From the NCBI RefSeq assembly GCF_024199845.1, contig NZ_JANADO010000001.1:5208001-5272000 (forward strand): a DNA stretch of 64,000 bases. The letters are read 5' to 3'. Positions 58,825-64,000 of this stretch are shown here, piece by piece. The stretch comes from Bradyrhizobium sp. CCGB12 (GTDB lineage: Bacteria > Pseudomonadota > Alphaproteobacteria > Rhizobiales > Xanthobacteraceae). Under the pieces are notes generated by a model, which searched no databases, had not been told where the DNA came from, and saw only the letters and a list, made by a program, of their open reading frames with translations. A program made the position numbers and the translations under genes. The stretch's first letter is position 1. Each line of letters starts with the position of its first letter.

Positions 58825-59619
58825 TTAGCCATCCGCCGGCAACCCCTGCTCGAGCCTGCGAAAGCGCAGCGGCGCCAGTGCGGAAGCGCGCTGCCACCAG
58901 TCGGCGACGCGGTCGTCGAGCGCGGTCACACCTCGGCCCCGGCCCGGAAAGATCCGGATCTGCTGCACCGCCTCGGCCTCAAAACCCCGGTCTCTCCGCG
59001 TGATCTTGAGAGCGGCGCCCTCACGGTCCCGCTGCGTCAGCGGCACCAGAAGGCGGCCGCGCGGACGGAGCGATTGGAGCCAGAGCGGGTGCGGATGCGC
59101 GAAGCCGGCATGCACGATGACGACGTCGGCGGCATCGCCGACCTTCTCACACCCATCGCCATGGACCACCTCGACATTGCGATAGGCGCGAAGGTAGCCC
59201 GCAGCGCGCTCCGCAAGCCGCTCGTCGCATTCGACTGCAGTCACCCTGCCCTTCGGGCCGACGATCTTCGACAGCACCGCGGAGAAATAGCCGAGCCCGC
59301 AGCCGATTTGCACGACACGGTCCTTCTCCTTGACGTCGAGCACGTCGATGAAATGTGCCCATAGGCTCGGCAGCCCGGTGTCGAGCCTGCGGCGCGCATC
59401 GATCGCGACCAGAACATTGTCGTAGAGATGCACGGGATCGGCGTCGGGGCTCAGCCGATAACTGCGCGCCGCCTCGCCCTTGATGCGCCAGGGTCCTCTG
59501 GCCAGAAAATCCTCACGGGGGACAGTGGCGAGCGCTTCGAGCAGGCGCGGCGAGGAGATCCGCTCGCGCCTGGCAATCCGCTCGACATAGCGCGCACGCA
59601 CGGCGGCAAGATCACTCAT
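58825..59619 (-). CDS. PCMT-like SAM-dependent methyltransferase
   Basis: Start at 59619 (MSDLAAVRARYVERIARRERISSPRLLEALATVPREDFLARGPW). This N-terminus is of the protein-L-isoaspartate methyltransferase type, with VPREDF. Motif I is RVVQIGCGLGYFSAVLSKIVGPKGRVTAVE, followed by GDGCEKVGDAADVVIVHAGFAHPHPLW and RLLVPLTQ. The 264-residue protein is somewhat longer than PCMT and may use another substrate. It lies just after the large cyclase gene, with the stop of that gene next to its start, so the two are probably co-transcribed. Confidence 0.82.
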   Translation of the reverse strand: MSDLAAVRARYVERIARRERISSPRLLEALATVPREDFLARGPWRIKGEAARSYRLSPDADPVHLYDNVLVAIDARRRLDTGLPSLWAHFIDVLDVKEKDRVVQIGCGLGYFSAVLSKIVGPKGRVTAVECDERLAERAAGYLRAYRNVEVVHGDGCEKVGDAADVVIVHAGFAHPHPLWLQSLRPRGRLLVPLTQRDREGAALKITRRDRGFEAEAVQQIRIFPGRGRGVTALDDRVADWWQRASALAPLRFRRLEQGLPADG

Positions 59620-59620
59620 G

Positions 59621-62600
59621 TCAGGGATGGGCCTGCTCACGGATGAGCGCGTCCGCGCCGAGCTCCCTGACCAGCTGCATCGCCTGCTTCAGGTCCGGCG
59701 TGTAGAAACCCTCGCTGAACCTGCCGACGATGGGCGCGAGCAGGAGGCTTGCAGGTTCGCGCCTGCCGGCCTGGTGCCACAGCCGCGCGAGACTGACGGC
59801 GGTGCGAAGCTCCCACGACAGCGCGCCCTGCTTGCGCGCGATCTCCAGCGACAGGCCGAACAGATCCTCGGCCTCCCCCGCTGACGCCGGGTCGCCGTCC
59901 GACAGCGTGATCTCGCCTTGCAGGCGATAGACTTCGGCGAGGTAGGAGTGATCGCCGGTCCGTCTTGCGGTCGCGAGCGCGCCGTCCAAGGCGCGCAAGG
60001 CGGCATCGCGCATCCCGACCTTGGCATAGGCTTCCGCGAGCAGACAGCGGAACCAGCATCCGGCGAGCCAGGAATCCATCGCCTCGTACTCGTCGAGGCC
60101 GAAGCGCATCTGGCTGAGGCCTTCGTCGGCTTCGCCGAGCTGAGCCAGCGCCCAGCCGCGCAGGATCGCCGCCTGCTGCTTCCAGTGCAGGAAATTGTGC
60201 TCGGTGGCGATGATCATGGCGCGGTTGGCGTGGTCGCGCGTGCCCTCTACGTCGCGCAAATGCTGGCAGAGATAGGCGCCGAACACGAGCGCGAAGGCAA
60301 GCGTGAAGGGATGGCGGATCTTCTCGGCATTCGCGATCGCCTGCTCGCTGTGCTGCCGCGCCGCGTCGGGCCGGCCGAGGAACCACAGGAGATAGCCGAG
60401 ATAGGACAGCGAGACGACGCCGGGATCCGTGCCGTGGCGCTCCATCAGATCGGAGTGCAGATCGGGGCTGTAGAGGTTGATGCAGCGATGCAGATGATGC
60501 TGCGAGGCAGCGAAGCGGCCGCGATAGAGCATGGTCATGGCGATCGAGCGGTGCGCCTCGATCAGATATCCGGTCTGCTGCGCCGGGTGCGCCCGCTGGT
60601 TCAAGCGCTCGCGCTTGGCGAATCTCAACAGCTCGACGCTGAGATCGTGCGCGCGCGTGAGATCGGCGCGGATGAAATGGCATACCCAGAGCCCGCGCGT
60701 GGCGGCAAACGCCTTTTCGTCGTCGTCGAGCTGCTGGCCGAGCTCGAGCGCGCGGATGTAGTTCTCCTCGACCTCCTGCACGGCATAGCCTTTGGCGGCA
60801 ATCAGCGCATTGCCGAGTGCGATCCGCAGCTCGAGCTCCATCTCGTCGGCGCCCTGCATGCGCGCATTGGCCTGCACGACGCTGAGGCCGCGACGCAGAT
60901 GACCGATCGCTTCCAGATTGGCGCCGCTCTTGGCCGCCTGCTTGCCGGCCTTGAGCCAGAAGCTGGCGGCGCCCTCGCTCTGTCCGGATTCGGTCAGGTG
61001 ATGGGCGAGCATCTCCGGTTCGCGCTCGGTCTTTTCCGGATACATTTCCGCGAGCACCTGGGCGATCCGGGAATGCAGCTTGCGGCGCTCGCTGTGCAGG
61101 AGGCTCGCATGCGCGGCGTTCTGGATCATCACGTGCTTGAAGGAGTAGAGCGCCTCGGGCGGATGGCCGCGGCGCATGATCAGCCCCGCCTCCTCCAGAT
61201 GATTGAGCGCGGCCTCGATCTGTTCGGCGGGCGTGTTGGCGACCGCATGGAGCGTCTCGTAGGAAAACTCGCGGCCGATGGTGGCGCCGATCTGTGCGAT
61301 CCGCTTGAACGGCCCCATCCGGTCTAGCCGCGCCATCAGCGAGTCGGTCAGGGTCGCCGGTATCGCCAGTTGCCGCCACGGCCCCGACAGCACGTAGCGC
61401 CCGTGCCGCTCGGTCAGGAGGTTGGATTCGAGAACGGTCTTGGTGAGCTCTTCCAGAAACAGCGGCACGCCGTCGGTCTTGACGATGATCTCCTCGACGA
61501 CTTCCCTGGGCAGCTCTCGCCCCGCGACGCGCTCGACCAGCGTCGTGCGGAGCTGCCGGCTCAGGCGGTTCAGAACCAGGGTGGTGATGTGCGAATGCGC
61601 ATTCCAGCTCGGCTGGAATTCGGAACGCGCGGTGATGATGACCAGGATCGGCCGGTTCTGCACCCGGTCGACCAGGAGGTCGATCACCTCGCGCGAGGTC
61701 GGGTCGATCCAATGCAGATCCTCGAACACGATCACCAGTGGCATCTCGCGCGCAAGGCCCAGGAGGTGATTGACCAGTGCCGCGACGGTCGCATCCTTCT
61801 GCTGTTGCGGCGAAAGGTCGAGCCGCGGATAGCGGTCGCCGGTCGGTATGGACAGCAGCGCGGCAAACAGCGACGTGACCTGCTCGATGTCGCCATGCGC
61901 GGTGGCGATCGCGGTCTCTAGGCTCGTCAGCGACAGCGCCGAGGCATCCTCGCGGTCGAGGCCGAGCGAGAATTTGAGCTGCTCGGCGAACGGATAGAAC
62001 GCCGTGGACGTGTGGTAAGGCGAGCACTGCAGCGAGACCTGTCCATGGCGATCACCGGATATCCGCTCGAAGATTTCCTGAATGATGCGCGACTTGCCGA
62101 TGCCGGGCTCGCCGAACTTGACGACGACCTGGCCGTCGCCGTCCCTGGCCTGCTGCCAGCGCCCCATCAGCAGCGCGATCTCCTCCTCGCGGTTGACGAG
62201 CGGCGTCAGCCGCGTGCCCATGGCGGCGGCAAAGCGGGTCTCCACCCGCGAGGCGCGCATCACGTGCCAGGCCTGCGCCTTCTCGGAGATGCCCTTCAAG
62301 TCATGGGCGCCGAGATCGCGGTAGTCGAACTTCCCCTTCAGCAGCGACTGGGTCGAGGCGGAAATCACCACGCCGTTGGGCGACGCCAGGCCTTGCAGGC
62401 GCGCGGCAAGGTTGACGGTCTCGCCGACCGCGGAGTCGCGCTCTTCGGTGCCCTGTCCGACGAGATCGCCGACCACGACGAGACCGGTCGCGATCCCGAT
62501 GCGGACGGCTGGCGAGTGGCTGAGCGCACCACGCGGCTCGATCGCGCGCGCGCTCGACAGCACCCGCACGATCTCGAGCCCGGCGCGCACCGCGCGCTCG

Positions 62601-63085
62601 GCGTCGTCCTCATGTGCGGTCGGATAGCCGAAATAAACCAGGATACCGTCGCCGACGAAGCGGGCGGCGAAGCCCTCGTAATGCTTGACGACGCGGACAC
62701 AGGTTTCGCGGAAGCTCGCGATCATGTCGCGCACGTCTTCGGGATCGAACTGCACCGAGAGCGAGGTGGAATCCACCATGTCGCAGAACATGGTCGTGAG
62801 CTGACGCCGCTCCGCGCCGACCTCCGCCCGCGTTTGCGGAGGCGCCACCACTGCCGGCGGATCGGCCGTTTCGGCCTGGAACAGCGCCGACATGGCTCGC
62901 TGAAGCCGCTTGCGATCACCGAGCGGCAATCCGAGCTCGACCAGATCCGACTCCGTCAGGTCCGCCATGACGTCGAGATCGAGTCGGTGCTGCGCGAAGA
63001 GATCGGTGTAGTGGCCGAGACCGATGCCCTCGAGCCAGCGCTTCAGCCCGCCCTCCGTTCCCGTGCCCGGCTCATTCTCCAGCAT
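59621..63085 (-). CDS. SAM-domain class III cyclase with AAA ATPase and TPR regions
   Basis: Start at 63085 (MLENEPGTGTEGGLKRWLEGIGL). The 1154-residue protein has an N-terminal sterile alpha motif (WLEGIGLGHYTDLFAQHRLDLDVMADLTESDLVELGLPLGDRKRL), then a cyclase domain (LTTMFCDMVDSTSLSVQFDPED, ARFVGDGILVYFGYPTAHEDDAERAVRAGLEI, IGIATGLVVVGDLVGQGTEERDSAVGETVNLAARLQGLA). An ATPase follows (VVVKFGEPGIGKSRIIQEIF Walker A, MPLVIVFEDLHWIDPTS Walker B) and then about 500 residues of helical repeats. This is the common rhizobial MalT-like cyclase/ATPase regulator. It is probably a cytosolic sensor. It stands divergent from an acyl-CoA synthetase gene. Confidence 0.92.
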   Translation of the reverse strand: MLENEPGTGTEGGLKRWLEGIGLGHYTDLFAQHRLDLDVMADLTESDLVELGLPLGDRKRLQRAMSALFQAETADPPAVVAPPQTRAEVGAERRQLTTMFCDMVDSTSLSVQFDPEDVRDMIASFRETCVRVVKHYEGFAARFVGDGILVYFGYPTAHEDDAERAVRAGLEIVRVLSSARAIEPRGALSHSPAVRIGIATGLVVVGDLVGQGTEERDSAVGETVNLAARLQGLASPNGVVISASTQSLLKGKFDYRDLGAHDLKGISEKAQAWHVMRASRVETRFAAAMGTRLTPLVNREEEIALLMGRWQQARDGDGQVVVKFGEPGIGKSRIIQEIFERISGDRHGQVSLQCSPYHTSTAFYPFAEQLKFSLGLDREDASALSLTSLETAIATAHGDIEQVTSLFAALLSIPTGDRYPRLDLSPQQQKDATVAALVNHLLGLAREMPLVIVFEDLHWIDPTSREVIDLLVDRVQNRPILVIITARSEFQPSWNAHSHITTLVLNRLSRQLRTTLVERVAGRELPREVVEEIIVKTDGVPLFLEELTKTVLESNLLTERHGRYVLSGPWRQLAIPATLTDSLMARLDRMGPFKRIAQIGATIGREFSYETLHAVANTPAEQIEAALNHLEEAGLIMRRGHPPEALYSFKHVMIQNAAHASLLHSERRKLHSRIAQVLAEMYPEKTEREPEMLAHHLTESGQSEGAASFWLKAGKQAAKSGANLEAIGHLRRGLSVVQANARMQGADEMELELRIALGNALIAAKGYAVQEVEENYIRALELGQQLDDDEKAFAATRGLWVCHFIRADLTRAHDLSVELLRFAKRERLNQRAHPAQQTGYLIEAHRSIAMTMLYRGRFAASQHHLHRCINLYSPDLHSDLMERHGTDPGVVSLSYLGYLLWFLGRPDAARQHSEQAIANAEKIRHPFTLAFALVFGAYLCQHLRDVEGTRDHANRAMIIATEHNFLHWKQQAAILRGWALAQLGEADEGLSQMRFGLDEYEAMDSWLAGCWFRCLLAEAYAKVGMRDAALRALDGALATARRTGDHSYLAEVYRLQGEITLSDGDPASAGEAEDLFGLSLEIARKQGALSWELRTAVSLARLWHQAGRREPASLLLAPIVGRFSEGFYTPDLKQAMQLVRELGADALIREQAHP

Positions 63086-63221
63086 GGTGATTTCTGCCCG
63101 ACCATCACTCCGTCGAAGGGCTTTGGACCCCTCAATCACAGATTTTGGGGGCCGAACTTCACCTCAGACTGGACGCGTTCCCTAAGTCTTGGGAAGAATA
63201 GCTCAATCAGATCAAAAGGGA

Positions 63222-64000
63222 ATGGCGTTGTCGGACATTGCATCCGGAGCGGGAGAGGGATCGGAAGGCGCAGGCCCCGAAACCAAGTCCTTTGCCCATA
63301 TCAGCGGCCTGCTCGACTTCCATGCGCGGAAGATGCCGGCGGCACCCGCGCTGCTCGCCCCGGGCCGGCCGCCCCTCAGCTTCGGCGCACTGGGCGAATT
63401 GATCCAGCAACTGGTCCGTACCCTGCGTGGGCTTGGCATCGGCCCCGCAGACCGCATCGCCGTTGCGCTGCCGCGCGGCGCCGACAGCGCGCTGGCACTG
63501 ATCGCGGTCGCCTCCAGCGGTGCCTGCGTCCCCGTCAATCCCGATCTGACTGCGGACGAGCTGCAACGCTATTTCAGCGAATTGAAGCTGACGGCGCTCG
63601 TGACCCGGGCCGACATGAACTCACCAAGTCGTGACGTCGCCAGGGCGCTCGACATCGCGGTGATCGATTTCGTGCCGGGGCCGGCGAACGATCTCGGCGG
63701 CTGCGCGTTCATCGGTCCGACGGTCGGGCCGGCGACTGCCGACGTCGCCTCCCGCGGCGACGACGATGCGTTCATCCTGCTGACGTCAGGCACGGCGGCG
63801 CGGCCGAAAATGGTGCCGCTGACCCATCGCAATGTGTGCCTGTCCGCCTATAATGCCGGCCGCGTGCTGTCGCTCACCTCGCACGATCGCCTCCTCAACG
63901 TCCTGCCGCTGTTTCACGCCCATGGTCTGATTTCGGGCCTGCTGACGGCACTGGCCGCCGGCTCCAGCGTGATTTGCACCGACGGCTTCGACGCATCCTC
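63222..64000 (+). CDS. AMP-binding acyl-CoA synthetase/ligase, N-terminal part (partial)
   Basis: The frame is open from ATG 63222 (MALSDIASGAGEGSEGAG) to the right edge, 259 codons. It shows the adenylate-forming enzyme layout: HISGLLDFHARKMPAAPALLAPGRPPLSFGALGELIQQLV, then RIAVALPRGADSALALIAVASSGACVPVNPDLTADEL. The AMP-binding loop is ILLTSGTAARPKMVPLTHRN, followed by LNVLPLFHAHGLISGLLTALAAGSSVICTDGF. It activates a carboxylic acid as acyl-AMP and usually joins it to CoA; the exact acid cannot be told. AAAAGGGA lies just upstream. It is divergent from the large cyclase gene. Confidence 0.9.
   Translation, partial: MALSDIASGAGEGSEGAGPETKSFAHISGLLDFHARKMPAAPALLAPGRPPLSFGALGELIQQLVRTLRGLGIGPADRIAVALPRGADSALALIAVASSGACVPVNPDLTADELQRYFSELKLTALVTRADMNSPSRDVARALDIAVIDFVPGPANDLGGCAFIGPTVGPATADVASRGDDDAFILLTSGTAARPKMVPLTHRNVCLSAYNAGRVLSLTSHDRLLNVLPLFHAHGLISGLLTALAAGSSVICTDGFDAS

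Noticed and set aside
59637..62027. A 796-codon minus-strand frame
   Set aside because: It lies inside the SAM-cyclase-ATPase gene in another frame and is rich in Arg, Ala and Pro; it is a codon-bias artefact.
1..64000. CRISPR array, rRNA operon, prophage or replication origin
   Set aside because: I saw no regularly spaced identical repeats, no rRNA-like sequence, no phage structural genes and no iteron or dnaA-box clusters in the window.

Overview
The window reads as chromosome from a Bradyrhizobium-like alphaproteobacterium (Nitrobacteraceae). GC is high in most genes. FNR/FixK boxes of the form TTGA-N6-TCAA occur three times, several small proteins are of a type I recognise from Bradyrhizobium, and regulators, class III nucleotide cyclases and orphan ABC binding proteins are abundant. 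The assignment rests on gene style and recognition, not on a search.

Region 1-4089 looks like the end of an integrated island. It is visibly AT-richer and carries the start of cysN, a frameshifted cysD and two SAM methyltransferases, one of a sugar O-methyltransferase type. It ends at a 48-bp fragment identical in form to the 3' end of a CAT-anticodon tRNA, a typical attachment-site remnant. Region 4289-15427 returns to chromosome-like sequence: a cyclase plus cyclic-nucleotide-binding protein pair with an upstream FixK box, a flavin monooxygenase-like protein, an IS1182-family element with recognisable ends, an AraC regulator divergent from an FAD oxidoreductase, and a PRISE-type reductase.

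Region 15428-22044 is the most unusual part. A 470-residue protein with four roughly 90-residue glycine-rich modules and a smaller protein with one split module lie directly upstream of a type I secretion ATPase and its HlyD adaptor. A LuxR-type regulator is convergent behind them, and a perfect 14-bp inverted repeat lies in its leader. I propose a non-RTX type I secretion system with its own repeat-protein substrates.

Region 22256-32417 holds an arylsulfatase with its formylglycine-generating enzyme, a DUF1254 protein, a YiaV/EmrA-like HlyD protein and a SphA-like outer membrane protein. Two FixK boxes fall here. Region 32488-38262 is a divergent cassette of asparaginase, Asp/Glu racemase and XRE regulator against an MFS transporter and an MlrC-type M81 peptidase. 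An AT-richer three-gene operon of unrecognised secreted proteins follows (38347-41009).

Region 41285-51932 holds two more cyclases, a trio of tiny genes, a hydrolase/binding-protein/HutD operon and an aroE/amidohydrolase/binding-protein operon with a MarR regulator between them. The last part (51962-64000) carries an L,D-transpeptidase, a polysaccharide cluster (flippase, glycosyltransferase, Tat-exported GH10 enzyme, DUF6492 protein), a PCMT-like methyltransferase, a large SAM-cyclase-ATPase-TPR regulator and the start of an acyl-CoA synthetase.
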